NCBI GenBank assembly: GCA_024516035.1
Contig: CM044957.1
Location: 20,526,676-20,590,675 of the forward strand
Origin: Bactericera cockerelli
Lineage: Eukaryota > Arthropoda > Insecta > Hemiptera > Triozidae
Length of the DNA stretch: 64,000 nt
Direction of reading: 5' to 3'
Shown: piece by piece, positions 43,474 through 54,427 of the stretch
Layout: every line of letters starts with the position of its first letter
Numbering within the stretch: the stretch's first letter is position 1
Notes under the pieces: model-generated
What the model saw: only the letters and a program-made list of their open reading frames with translations
Databases searched by the model: none
Told to the model about the DNA's origin: nothing
Position numbers and translations under genes: made by a program

Positions 43474-44403
43474 TTTTTTTTTTTTTTTTATTAAACAGAG
43501 TCCTTGGGGACTAAATTTATTAATACAATCTAGTTCTTAAAACTAATAAGTATTTTTATTCTAATCTTAAACTACTAATGTAAATTAAAATAACTTAAGT
43601 ACATGGACATAAGCAGACTCGGCTGTTGGGTGGTTACCAGAGGAAAGTACCTAATTAATTAGTTCATGTGGTTTTATCCGCTTCAAACGTCTGGTGAGGT
43701 CTTCAATCCTAAGAAGATGGACGGTCTCGGGATTGGGGTGCTCCTCTAGCCTTTTTTGATGACTCAAGGCAAATCTATTCATACAGTCTTTGACTGTCTC
43801 AATTTTCAGGTCCCGATGTAGGTCATCGTTTCGTATGTACCATGGAGCATTGACAGAACTCCGTAGAACTTTATTTTGGAATCTTTCTATTATGAGTCGG
43901 TTGGATGGACTTGTGCACCCCCATAGTTGGATACCATAGGTCCATATAGGTTTAAGTACCTGTCTGTAAAGCAAGAGCTTGTTTTCTATTGGACGAGACG
44001 ACAGTTACTCTGATCTCATGAGTGTAAAAGCCTCTGTACCACAAGGTAGTGTCCTAGGACCTATCCTTTATATTTTGTACACAAGCGACATGCCAAATGA
44101 CAACATTAACACAATTGCCATTTTTGCTGATGATACAGCATTTTTAGCTATTGGTGATAATACACAAGATACTACTTCAGCACTGACCCAAACCATTTCC
44201 AAATTTCAAAGATGGACGGAAAAATGGAGAATCAAAATCAATGAAAGCAAATCAGTTCATGTAGATTTCACGAATAGAAATCTGCCTTACATGCCAATTT
44301 ACTTAAATAACACAGTGATTCCATATTCCAATCAAGCTAAGTATTTGGGTATGACCCTAGATGCAAAGCTAAAATGGAAGGAACATGTTAAGAAAAAACG
44401 CGA
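43474..44403 (-). mobile_element. Jockey-like LINE insertion, 5' inverted (twin-primed)
   Basis: The 3' part lies on the minus strand: reverse transcriptase C-terminal region (ENKLLLYRQVLKPIWTYG, IQLWGCTSPSNR, IERFQNKVLRS) from about 43986 to a stop at 43653-43651, then a 3' UTR ending in TTTAATAAA and an A-tail (43474-43489). The adjacent 43979-44403 lies on the plus strand and encodes the preceding part of the same protein: VPQGSVLGPILYILY, the catalytic-loop version FADDTAFLAI, and KYLGMTLDAKLKWKEH. So the upstream cDNA piece is inverted. A perfect 12-bp duplication AGTAGAAATAAT flanks the pair (43462-43473, 44404-44415), proving a single insertion. Both frames are intact, so it is recent, but the copy is truncated and inactive. 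Confidence 0.9.
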
Positions 44404-44415
44404 AGTAGAAATAAT

Positions 44416-45280
44416 GATTACAAATTTTAAAAAATGGAAACAATATAAAAAATAAAAAGGAAAAAAGAGATAAAATAGACAGGACCGCAAAAAAGGCCGT
44501 TTCTTTGGATTGGTTGAAGATACAAAAAAAGTTAGAGAACAACATTTTCTTAGAAAATAATAGGGGTTTACTTCTATCATTTTTTTGATATGTTGAACTT
44601 TTTGGAACCTGGCCCCAATATACCGGTATTTTGCAGGGTCCCACTTGGACTAACTTTTTTATTATACATCACAGATGAGTGTTGTGACATATTTAAAATC
44701 AATTTTTTGAGGAGGAGGAGGGGTTGCTTCACTAATAGGCGTCACCAGTAGTAGTGTGGTATCAGCTTGTTAGTGGAGGCCTGATTTTATAGATAAAATA
44801 ATAATAAAGCTGAGCATTTCATCCTGAATCTTTTTGTCACTTTATATTTTCACAACAAAAAGTATCCATCTCTTGGTTTTACCATCGGAACTGCTCTACT
44901 TATGTATAGAAGCAAACACCTCTACATACGATTCTTTCTTCAGGAATTCTCGAGTTGATACAGATTTCAAGTTCAACTTGTTCAGAATTTTTTTTATGAG
45001 CCAAAAGAAACTGTATGAAGTCTTTCAAGGCCAGTGGCAACCCCATGATATAAATACTTGCTCGGTATATTATGTACTTTCCTTGTACGGATCATTTCTC
45101 CACAATATCATGGACGGTCAAGAGTGAAGCCGTGTTCGTAGAGCATGAAGTAGGTGGGACCAAGGCAGCTTGATACATGTTGCAAGTTCAACATTAGTAT
45201 TTATATAGTCTACAATGCCAACAATGCGTCGCCAGATACCTCTGGAAAAAAGAGACAAAAAAACCCATAAAATACCCTAA
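44416..45280. other. family B fragment, then gene-free stretch
   Basis: 44480-44690 matches the interior of family B (TTTCTTTGGATTGGTTGAAG, AGAACAACATTTTCTTAGA, ATACCGGTATTTTGC). The LINE therefore landed next to or in a family B relic. A 97-codon frame at 44834-45127 is unrecognised; I do not call it. Confidence 0.45.
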
Positions 45281-45860
45281 TTATGGACACAATACTTCCT
45301 CGCGATTGGTTGACATTGTATACATTTGGCAATTTTGAGATTTTATAATAAATCACTTGTATCCACAAAAGTTCTCAGCTGATTCTCTTGAAAGTCAAGG
45401 ACCTTATTTTTGGACTATTTGGTTCAAATTTTGGATTATCTTAAATATTACAGCTCAATCAATATATTTTTTACATATAAAACGGCTTATACTTATATGC
45501 ATACAATATTTCGTGAAAATCGAGTGTATCGTTCACGAGATATAAGCGTATTAGTAACAATTTAGAGGTCAGGGATGGTTTCTATCTCCAAGAAACGCGA
45601 AGTTTATGAATTTTAAATGGGACTATCTAAAATACGTCTCCTATATGTTCAAAATTTCGTCAAAATCAGTTCAGTGGTTTCTAACATTTGTGCGTTACAA
45701 GGAATGCATTTAACAGACCGACAGACAGACACAAAACCAAAGTTGCTCAGGAGGTTATGAAACGTCCAGAAATATGAAAGGAAAAAAATTTGAAATCGGA
45801 CCAAAAAGATAAATATTAGAATATTTCTAATATTAGAAATTTATCAGAAGTAAAATGTGA
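45281..45860 (-). repeat. family G then family D
   Basis: 45281-45370: CACAATACTTCCTCGCGATT, GGTTGACATTGTATACATTT, GAGATTTTATAATAAATCAC (family G). 45480-45860: family D through TTCAGTGGTTTCTAACATTT and GACAGACACAAAACCAAAGT to TATTAGAAATTTATCAG. The same G-then-D order occurs at 48230-48800 and 53285-53970, so G and D may be parts of one element. Confidence 0.55.
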
Positions 45861-47029
45861 CATGGTGCTTTTTCTTTTCTTTTCTTTTTTGAAGAAGAAG
45901 AAGAAGAAAAAGCCCTGAAACGATTTTACACGTTGTACATTGAACTAGGCGCGTTGCGCCTTTGGCTGCTGCGCGATGTTCGAGGAATAGCCTGTTGTCG
46001 AGGGTTCATATAAACAACAATCAAGATCAACATTTCATTTCACAACAGTCTATTCAAATAGAAGAATCATATACATAGGTAGGTATTTTCTAGGATAAAA
46101 GAACTACACTGACCTCTGCTTCAGGCTTGATGGAAATATCAAGTTAGTAGTTAATATTTTTGTGATGAATATTCCTGTGTATAATACCCCAAAAATACAC
46201 TTTGTGTGCAAAAGACGCCAAGAAAATGACAATCCTTTGTAAATATAATAATTACTTTGAAAACAATTGCTTAAAAAAGAACTGAATATCATCAAATTAA
46301 TGCCCATTTCTTGTAAACTTGATCCCCGAAAAACACGACTTCATGGTTACAAAAGGAAGAACGAATACTCAAAATAATAAGTAATAAAGCTAAAACTGAT
46401 ATCAAAAGGAGAAGACCTGTACCCCCTCGCTTTGTATTTCTTTGCACTCTTATCTGCATTTAAAAAGGTTTATTGTATGTATAGCTCGCTCGTTTTTTTC
46501 TTCTTGGTGTTGCAAAACTAGCGTTTTCCTTGATTATGTGTATGTGTAGGTACCAAAATTCTATGCATGTTTTTTGATTGAGCAACATTCACAATTGATT
46601 GACTTCGTAAAGTCAATGTTTCATTACAAATAGATCGATTCGATCTTTGTGTAGCTATTCGTGGGTGATCAAATTTGAACAGAATCTATTAAAGTATCAA
46701 AAGTGTTGTGACAATGAAGTCTGAAGTTCTTCTTATTTCTATGGTGTTGCGTCTTTGTACAGCAAGCTCGCCGGGGGGCAAGCGCTCGTCAAGAGTAACG
46801 CGCCAGCTGGGCTATATTAACATGAAAAAGAGTTTGTATGTACAGGGTGATTAAAAAAAGTAGGTAAATCAGTTAACCACATAGATTATGGACCATTTTA
46901 GGGGGGGGTGGGGGGTGAACTCTATAACATAAGTTTCGAAAATGCTTTCTAACGGAGTGGCACTCAACTCAATTTGAAAAAAATATATAGAATATTTTTA
47001 ATTACCCCTTACCTGCTTGAGCTTTCCGG
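45861..47029. other. gene-free stretch
   Basis: 46320-46460 is a degraded half copy of the 30951 foldback (GAAAAACACGACTTCATGG, GATATCAAAAGGAGAAGACC). 46850 has ACAGGGTGATTAAAAAAAG, an element-end word. No gene. Confidence 0.4.
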
Positions 47030-47220
47030 TACAGATTTTTTTGTAGAATCTAGAATGTAGAAAAAAATGATATTTCACCATACAAAATAAATTTCAAGAA
47101 AATCGGTTAAGCGGTTTTGGGGATACAAGTGATTTAGTATAAAATCTCAAAATTGGTACGTGTATACAATGTGAAACAATCAAGAGGAAGTATTGTGTCC
47201 ATAATTGGCAGTGTTTTTCT
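47030..47220 (+). repeat. family G, opposite orientation
   Basis: ATTTTTTTGTAGAATCTAGAATGTAGAAA region, then AAATCGGTTAAGCGGTTTTG, GATACAAGTGATTTAGTATA, and GAGGAAGTATTGTGTCCATA. The complement of 53285-53480. It covers the 3' part of the LINE remnant that follows. Confidence 0.5.
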
Positions 47221-48066
47221 TCGGTTTGTTTCTTTATGTACAGTAATTTTTTCTTGTAAATTTTGGATTTTATGAATTGTGCCTTTTCTGTATTCATATC
47301 TATATATGGCCAGGTTTCTCCAATTTGCAGGATTTATTCCAAGTTTCTTCATGTCTTCTTTTAAAATATCAAGCCATCTACATTTAGGTTTATGCTGAGG
47401 TCTTTTTCCCGCTGTCAATAGAGTTGAAAAATACTATTTAAAGAGTTACTCTACCTGTATTCATCCGACTGACATGTCCCGCCCACCGAAGTGTTTTGAC
47501 TCTGATTGAGTTGTCAACGGATAGGAGTTGGGCTTTCCTAAGCACATATCCAATTATCCACGTAAGAATTAAGAATTGTTTTAAGACATTTTATATGGAA
47601 GCTATTGAGTCTTTTTATATGATCTTCTAGAATCGTCCAGCATTCTGAGGAATATAGGAATATGCTCAATACAGTTGCTTCATATATTTTCAGCTTTAGT
47701 TTTAGACTGATACTATGGGGTTTCCACATTCTAGTGTATAGACCTTGCCATGCGGAAGGTCCCGGGTTCGAACCCCCGCGCCGACAAAAATTTGTATTCA
47801 AAATTTGGTTACAGTTGTTTGTAAGGGATACCTTCCGGTGCACTCGTGTTGACCCAGCACCTAAATGGGAAGTATTGTGTCACTTCTCGCCCATCAGAAG
47901 GGAGGCATACTACGGGATGGGCAGGCTACAACACAGACAACAAGCGTCTACAGTAGCTCCTGTTTCATGGCTACGAAATAAAAAAGGCCGTGAAACACTC
48001 ATCTTTAAAAAAAAAAAAAAAAAAAATGTGTTGCTGGCGGCATTCATTCTGTTTTATTGATTTCTT
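47221..48066 (-). pseudogene. decayed LINE 3' region, split by a SINE
   Basis: Minus-strand fragments in order: near 48060-48030 EEINK and RMNAASNT in two frames; 47733-47560 TRMWKPHSISLKLKLKIYEA, VLSIFLYSSECWTI and IKRLNSFHIKCLKTIL; 47490-47460 GHVSRM; 47418-47260 GKRPQHKPKCRWLD, ILKEDMKKLGINPANWRNLA. These are the thumb and C-terminal region of a LINE reverse transcriptase (the YEA-VLS-LLYGSE-W, RWAGHV-RM, WLD-K-DL motifs). Stops and frame changes show decay. The order is continuous across the SINE at 47734-48025. Confidence 0.75.
47734..48025 (+). mobile_element. tRNA-derived SINE, family T3
   Basis: CATGCGGAAGGTCCCGGGTT and GGTTCGAACCCCCGCGCC give a strong T-arm/B box. A body follows (GGTGCACTCGTGTTGACCCA, CATACTACGGGATGGGCAGG, AACAAGCGTCTACAGTAGC) and an A-tail (48006-48025) preceded by AAACACTCATCTTT. 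It interrupts the LINE remnant. The 5' end and target duplication are not sharp. Confidence 0.75.
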
Positions 48067-48229
48067 CTTCTATTTACCATCTTTATTGGATATTATGTTG
48101 CCAAGGAATTTAAATGAGGTTGTGACGTTGAGCTTTTGGTACTATACAACGTCAGTACAATGTAACTACTTGTTATTAAATTATAAGGTAAAACATAATA
48201 TATGTACAAATGTACATTGTATATATACT

Positions 48230-48800
48230 CTTTGTAATTTTATACTAAATCACTTCTTTTTTTTCCAAATCACTTCTATATCCAAAACCACTGAACCGAT
48301 TTTCTTTAAATTTATAAGTTTTATATGGTAGAATACCGCATTTTCTACATTATAGATTCTACAGAAAATGTGTACATATTTGCAAGTCGTTGTCCTTATT
48401 TTTGCACATTTTTGTTCAAAATTTTGGATTCTCTCATATCAGAGCTAAATCAAAATTTATTTTAAAAATAAATATAAATTCACTATGTAAAACAGTAATA
48501 CGCATATAAATACAAAATTTTATTAAAATTGGGTGTACTGTTCACGAGATATAAGCGTAGAAGTAAAAAGTTAGTGGTCAGGCACATGGTCTATATCACC
48601 GAGAACCTCTATATGTGTAAAAAAAAATTGTCGAAATCCTTGTTTGATTTGTAGTTTCTGAGATTGGCGCGTCACAATGAATGTTTTTAACCGACAGACC
48701 GATAGACAAACTGACAAGAAGACACAAAACCAAAGTTTCTCAGGAGGTTATAAAATGTCCAGAAATATGAAAAAAATTGAAATCGGAACAAAAAAATTAC
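48230..48800 (-). repeat. family G then family D
   Basis: GTAATTTTATACTAAATCAC, CAAAACCACTGAACCGATTT, then ATTGGGTGTACTGTTCACGA, GATATAAGCGTAGAAGTAAA, and GACACAAAACCAAAGTTTCT. The left edge overlaps AT-rich spacer. Confidence 0.55.
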
Positions 48801-50769
48801 TCCCACCCGAATAATATGAAAAGTAGTGTTTATAATTAAAAATAAACGAATTTGTTTATTTTTAATTATAACTTCTAAATATTTGGTACTTCCGTAGAAC
48901 CCGTAGGTATGGATTACTTTGAGGTAGAGGTACTCAGAAACGATTATGTGTTAAGCTTGAATAAAACAAAAGCTGATTAACATTGACATCTGATCAATAT
49001 GACGTAAGCTCTGCAGCAGAAGGATTTATCTATAGAATCTAGATCTAGACGTTCACATAGGAACCTCAATTTGAAATTCTCATAACTTTAATTAGGTATC
49101 TTGTTTAATATTCTAAACAGTGCCTGTTTTGGTACTCATAGATCAGGTATTGAGGCATAAAACAAAATATTTCGGAACTATTTCGTTTCTATAAGAACTT
49201 AATGTTCCATTTCAATCAACCTTGACACACCAGATGTCTTGAGCTACCTGCATAATAATTTGTTATTATTGGTATATAATCACTATGGTGGACTAATTTT
49301 AATAATATTCTATTATAACACTGACGTGACTAACTTGTTCAGAGGTTAAGTTGCCAATACCAAGTACGTACGTGAAGTCATCTACAAATTGATAATATAT
49401 ATATAAAAAAAAATGTTCTAATTAACTCTTCATTCATACAGGGTAGTTCTGATAGTTTAAAGAATAACCGAGGAATATTTTTGTCTTATCGAACCTATAA
49501 AAATAAAACAGATTATTTTGAAATATCAGGATAGCATTCATTTATGTTTTATTTTTTGAAACAACAAATTTAGATTCCAGAGTAGTTTGGTACTTTTTAA
49601 TTGACCCATAACAATAGTTCGTCAGAATCTCAGTACTGATTTGATTTTTTTTTTTTTTTTTTTTTCAATAAAATAATGTTTTGTAGTCGAATCTCTAAAA
49701 TAAGACATGAGACCCCACCCTGTATTCTAAATAGAGTTGTCCTATTAGGCCAGTGATGGAACGTGAGAGTCCGTGAAAGGCAACGCAGCCAATTGCTTCA
49801 AATACTTGTCAAGGAAGTTGAGGTTGTGAACAAACTAAAAGTTCTGACGTCTAGGAGGGGAGGAAATAGAGATAGAGGGGTTAAATGGGGCGAAATAAGG
49901 TAAATTTTTTGTATTTTCGAATATTTCTCATGAACGATACATTTTGTAAAAAAACTTTGAACGAAGTAAACTAACAGAAAATAAAATTTTGAAGTATTAT
50001 GTTCTATATTAATTTGAAAAATTCCCAACTGTTTTCGAAATATACGAGGAAAAAAGATATTTTAATTGAACAATTGAACTACAACAACAAAAAATCTCAA
50101 GATAAACTATAAAAAAGATAAAAACTAAAAATGACTTTATTTTCTCACACCCTGAAAAATTTGAATACTTTGAGCATTTAGTCTTTAAACAACCTTAATT
50201 TGGAATAATGGGTTCTTTCCTAAGAATCCTTGTATCTACATTACTATGTCTAGCGTGAGTGCACATTAAGTTTGAAGATAATATATTACAATAATTACTA
50301 CATTAAGCATAATGGTGTAAACCAGAGTAGATATATTGAATAAGTACATACATACCTAGTTAATTGATCGTTTACTATAAAATATTACGACATTTAAAGT
50401 TTTTTTTTACATTCAGAGTCTGTTTTAATTAGGAAATACTCTCTATTGAATAGAGATAACAAAGGAGAGAGCACAATACAGGAATGTAATAGAAATAGAC
50501 AACCGCCTGTTTGTCCCATTTGCGGAAGAGACCACAGTCCCTGGTATGAAGTATAAATGTACTATCATTGGAAAACTCCTCATATCTGTATTCATTTCTA
50601 TTCCTCCAATTTGGAGAATATTTTTTTTACCAAATGTATGGAATTAAAGATCATTTTATTCTAAATAAATTAACTTATGATTCGTAAAAAAAAAATTAAA
50701 GTTAATCATCATATTTGTGTTAATCACTTTCGTGATATCACAACTACTTAAACTCGTTTCATTAAATCC
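48801..50769. other. gene-free stretch
   Basis: No gene recognised. A T-tract of about 20 lies at 49646-49665, and an ACAGGGTAGTTCTGATAG word at 49438 pairs loosely with ACCCCACCCTGTATTC at 49712, suggesting another small inverted-repeat element of about 290 bp. Confidence 0.35.
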
Positions 50770-50850
50770 ACGCTGAAACCGGGATTTCAAGTACCGACCT
50801 CCAGGTTACAAGTCTGCCGCCTTATCAATCAAGCTACTGAGGTCGGTATA
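50770..50850 (-). repeat. tRNA-like SINE head remnant
   Basis: Minus strand: GACCTCAGTAGCTTGATTGA, TAAGGCGGCAGACTTGTAAC and CTGGAGGTCGGT follow the order of a tRNA D arm, anticodon arm and variable region; the T-arm is degraded. Related to 4930-5003. Confidence 0.45.
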
Positions 50851-50867
50851 ATCGAATAAAATCAATA

Positions 50868-51694
50868 TAAGCAAAAAATCGATAAGTGATGACCTAAAAT
50901 GAAATTTCCGTACGGTTCTAGGAAAATTGTCAAAAGTCCGAAATTCAAACCGATCTCGAGTATTGTCTTGAGAAAGGGTCCGATTTTAAGCCAGTGTTTG
51001 CCTTTAAACTTGAATTCAGCCAGCGTCGATGGCATGTTGAATACACCGGTTCCCTTCAGAACACCGAAGTTAAGCGACATCCAGCGAGGTTAAGACTTGG
51101 ATGGGTGACCATTCAAATTCTAATTCTCGTGACGCTGGCTTTTCCCGGCCCCACTCAGGCTGGGTGAGGTCAATGTGAGTAGCAGGTTTGTGAGTTTCCT
51201 GCGAATGGAGGGTAAAACCCCCGTCGTGATATGACCATGGCAGTTGAAAGCGACGTTAAACCCCACTTTAAAATAAAAAAAATAAAAAAAACTTGAATTC
51301 TATCGCGATGACCTATATTTTAATTATTTGATAACACAGAGAGGACAAAACAAGCTTTCATTTAATCTATTTTACGCGATATTTTGACGTACCGTTCTCA
51401 AAATACTAGCCAGATTGTTCGAATTCTTGACGTTTTTTAATAGAGTCCGACACAGACCTTTAAATTTATTGCGATGACCTATATTTTTTATTGTAAAATT
51501 GACGGAAAACATCACAGGCTTTTTGCTATAATCTGACAAACCGTTCCCAAAATATAAGTCCGTTTGCCGCATTTTCCTTTCAGATTTACTCGCTATTAAA
51601 CAATTTAGCTCAGGAATTTAACAGTAGGTGTGTGTGTGTGTGTGCGTGTGGGTGGTGTGTGTGATGCCTTGGCGAAGCGGATGCAGCCCGCTAG
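50868..51694 (+). mobile_element. non-autonomous Helitron containing a 5S-SINE
   Basis: GTCAAAAGTCCGAAATTCAA, GAGAAAGGGTCCGATTTTA, ATCGCGATGACCTATATTTT and TGACGTACCGTTCTCAAAAT match the minus strand of the Helitron at 14077-15677. The 3' end has a GT microsatellite (51629-51662), CTTGGCGAAGCGGATGCAGC, CCG and CTAG followed by T. The 5' terminus is diverged so the start is approximate. It is interrupted by the SINE at 51018-51288. Confidence 0.7.
51018..51288 (+). mobile_element. 5S rRNA-derived SINE, copy 3
   Basis: Near-identical to copies 1 and 2. The A box-like AAGTTAAGCGAC starts at 51068 and the C box-like GGATGGGTGACC spans 51099-51110. The tail is A-rich with T interruptions. Target duplication AAACTTGAATTC (51006-51017 and 51289-51300). 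It sits inside a Helitron, so it is younger than that element. Confidence 0.9.
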
Positions 51695-51751
51695 TTCGAT
51701 AGGTAATAAAACAAAGGCTAGGTTCCTAGTGAGTGTTTGTACTTTTTGTAT

Positions 51752-51757
51752 TTTATT
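51752..51757 (-). terminator. poly(A) signal of CPR-C
   Basis: AATAAA on the minus strand, about 62 bases after the CPR-C stop codon; a good distance for 3' end formation. Confidence 0.6.
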
Positions 51758-51818
51758 GAATCGGATTTAAAAGAAGTATATATATTTACACTATAATAAA
51801 AAATCTGGTGAAACCAAT

Positions 51819-52595
51819 TCAACCATTGTAAGAAAGACTGTATGAACCTGATCTTAGATCAAAATTCTTTGCTGGATGTCCCAAGAACAGGTTGGGTTCA
51901 GAAGCTTGTTGTTGGGGAGCCCAAGACTCTTGCACCGGGGCTTGCCACGAGGGTTGAGGCGGAACCCAAGATCTTTGTTGTACGGGTGCCCAGGTGGGTT
52001 GTGGTGCTTCCCACAGGTTCTGCTGTGGGGCTTGCCATGAAGCCACTGGTTGCTGAGGAGCTAGGTTCCAGTTCTCTTGGGGAGCGCTCCATGTCTGAGC
52101 TTGCTGGGGTGCCGACCAGCTTCTAGTTTGTTGTTGTGGAACAGAAAAGGACTGCTTAGCAGCAGCAGGCGCTGGGGCGGATACTGCTGGCTTGGAAGCT
52201 GCTTTAGCAGGGACAGAGTTGAATTTATTAGTTTTCCAGTAGATGCTAGGATCCTCTCGGTACTGGCCATCATCGTAGTCTGAATTCTGCAGAGCGTTCT
52301 CGTTGACTAATGTTGGTGGCGGAACATCAATGCCGGTACCCGTAGGCTCAAACCCTCGCTTTGTGGCACCGTATTCAACTTCTCGTACTTTGCCATCGGC
52401 ATCAACATAACCATATTTACCATACACTTCACCACTAGGGAATTTCGTTTCAATCTTGAAGGAGCCGTCAGCATTCTCATAACCGTAACTGTAGGAGCCA
52501 TCATCATTTTGTCTGTTGATCTGCTTCAGAATAGGAACAGGAGTAGTGGATTGCACTTGCTGACTCCACGCCGAAGCGAAGTAAAGTGCAAAGAT
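51819..52595 (-). CDS. CPR-C exon 2: RR-1 cuticular protein, W-A-P repeats
   Basis: Begins after GTTCCAG (52602-52596) in phase 0 and ends at TGA 51821-51819 (258 codons; 266 aa with exon 1). It starts with the signal core IFALYFASAWSQQ, then PVPILKQINR. Residues 37-102 form a canonical RR-1 chitin-binding domain: NDDGSYSYGYENADGSFKI, GKYGYVDADGKVREVEYGAT, KRGFEPTGTG, IDVPPP. After an Ala/Pro linker the tail carries about ten Trp in SWSAP, TWSAP, SWQAP, LWEAP, TWAPV, SWVPP units, ending SYSLSYNG. It lacks the intron that CPR-B has right after KQINR. Longer frames extending upstream run into the intron and are not used. Confidence 0.93.
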   Translation of the reverse strand: MFALYFASAWSQQVQSTTPVPILKQINRQNDDGSYSYGYENADGSFKIETKFPSGEVYGKYGYVDADGKVREVEYGATKRGFEPTGTGIDVPPPTLVNENALQNSDYDDGQYREDPSIYWKTNKFNSVPAKAASKPAVSAPAPAAAKQSFSVPQQQTRSWSAPQQAQTWSAPQENWNLAPQQPVASWQAPQQNLWEAPQPTWAPVQQRSWVPPQPSWQAPVQESWAPQQQASEPNLFLGHPAKNFDLRSGSYSLSYNG

Positions 52596-52989
52596 CTGGA
52601 ACATTTCAAACACAAATGAAAATAGGGTGAGTAACTTATTTGTACAGTTTACAGAACAAAATCTATTGGTAATCGTCAAGAGAGCACACGTCTGCCGTAT
52701 TACAATAACTATGCAACAAAAATATAACTTCGTGAAATAAAAAAGGCCCGCCAAGTTGTTTCCGCGAAAATTAAATCCCAAACAAATCTTTCTCCAAAAA
52801 AAACCAAATATAAAAACATGCAACAAAAAATATTGAAATCAATTTTTCTAATATCAGAAACTTCTCGGAAGTAATATATCCCCCAAAAAATTATATGAGT
52901 CAATTTTGGGCCCCGCCTTTTTTCACCTGTAAGTGCTACACTAAATTTCCTAACCCATTCCCCTCACTCTTCTTATGTAAATTTTCTTC

Positions 52990-53215
52990 TGTTATTCTGT
53001 TGTTTGAATGTTTCCCTTTAGTAGGGTTACGAAAATACATTTATGGCCATGCCTTGGGTGTAGAGTAGGGTTAGAAAATTATATTTATGGCCATGCCTCT
53101 GCCTTCAGTGGGGTTAGGAGAATACATTAATGGCCATGCCTGGGCTTCAGGGTGGGGTTAGGAAAATACATAATTTTATGGCCATGTCTCGGTCTCGGGT
53201 GTATAGTAGAATATG
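52990..53215. repeat. short minisatellite, about 43-48 bp period
   Basis: Four units of TAGGGTTANGAAAATACAT then TTATGGCCATGCCT. GGCCATG starts at 53045, 53089, 53132 and 53180. A lone related unit is near 10860. Confidence 0.75.
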
Positions 53216-53284
53216 CAGCCATAATAACAATAGAAGTGTCGATTTGTTTGACCATTTTTTCATTGTTTTTATCCTTCGCAAAAT

Positions 53285-53970
53285 AGAACAATAAAAATAC
53301 ACTGCCAATTATAGACACAATACTTCCTCGTGATTGGTTCACATTGAATAGGTACACACTATACATGCAGTCTATACACTTTGCAATTTGAGATTTTATA
53401 CTAAAATTCTCCAAAACAACTGAATCGATTCTTTTGAATGGTAGAATACAGTTTTTTCTACATTCCAAATTTTATATAAAACAACAACCAACAAGTAAAC
53501 CTTATTTTTTCACTTTTTTGTACAAAAATTTGGATTTTCTTAAATATCAGCGCTAAATCATATTTATGTTATAAAATAATTATTAATGCACTACTATATA
53601 AAACGCTAACACGTATATACATAGAAAATTTCATCAAAATCGGGTGTACCGTTCACGAGATAAGCGTTTAAGTAAAAAGTTTCAGGCGCATGGTCTCTAT
53701 CACGAAGAATCGCTAGCGCGAAGTTGATGAATTTAAAATGGGACTATTTACAACACGTCTCCTATGTGTGTGTACAAAATTTCGTCGAAAACCGTTCTGC
53801 AGTTTCTGAGATTTGCGCGTTACAAGGAATATATTTAACAGACCGACAGATAGACACAAAACCATAGTTACTCAGGAGGTATTGAAATCGGAGCAAAAAA
53901 ATATTTTTTTTTACAAAAAAGAACACAATACTTCCGATGTCTAATATTAGAAATTTCTCGCGGAAGTAAA
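53285..53970 (-). repeat. family G plus family D, fullest combined copy
   Basis: CTGCCAATTATAGACACAAT, CTTCCTCGTGATTGGTTCAC, ACTAAAATTCTCCAAAACAA, then CGGGTGTACCGTTCACGAGA, TCTCTATCACGAAGAATCGC, TTCTGCAGTTTCTGAGATTT and the terminal TCTAATATTAGAAATTTCTC. 53971-54245 holds a second, shorter family D fragment. Confidence 0.6.
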
Positions 53971-54427
53971 ATCCATCTACAACATGTCTTCTATACCTGC
54001 ACAAAGTCTCGTTGAGATCCGTTCAGAAGTTTCCAAGGTAAGATTTACGGGCAAGGAATGCAAAAACAACAGATAGACACAAAATAAAAATTGCTCAGGC
54101 GGTTATGAGAATTATGTCCAGAAATATGATCTTTGTTAAAATACAAAAACGAAAAAATACTTTTTCAATATTAGATGCTAGGTATCTGAAGTAAAATTAC
54201 ATAAACGAACACAATACTTCCCATATCTGTAGATATAGGTCCTTGGAAGTAACAAAAACAAAATATTTTATAGAATAATTAAAAAATGTTAGAGGATTCA
54301 TTCTCAGTACAACCTTTAAAAAATTGGCTTTTGCACGAAACAAAAACATACACGATATTTTCAAAATATAGAAATATTTAATTTTCCTAATTAAACAAAA
54401 TAATATTAAACGGAATTTTTAGCTTAC

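Larger units (their letters stand above)
52596..54427 (-). other. intron 1 of CPR-C (1.8 kb)
   Basis: Donor CTG|GTAAGC (54427), acceptor TTCCAG|ATC (52596). It contains the minisatellite at 52990-53215 and family G/D repeats at 53285-54245. Confidence 0.75.

Noticed and set aside
44834..45127. 97-codon plus-strand frame
   Set aside because: No similarity recognised, no promoter or splice context; probably chance.
51018..51126. Functional 5S rRNA gene
   Set aside because: The head is diverged, is followed by a SINE body and A-tail, and is flanked by a target duplication.
51842..52283. Open frames antisense to CPR-C
   Set aside because: Complement of the repetitive W-A-P coding region; no independent support.
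52596..52826. Upstream extension of the CPR-C frame to an earlier ATG
   Set aside because: It reads through a good acceptor into intron; the micro-exon at 54428 gives a proper signal peptide and promoter.
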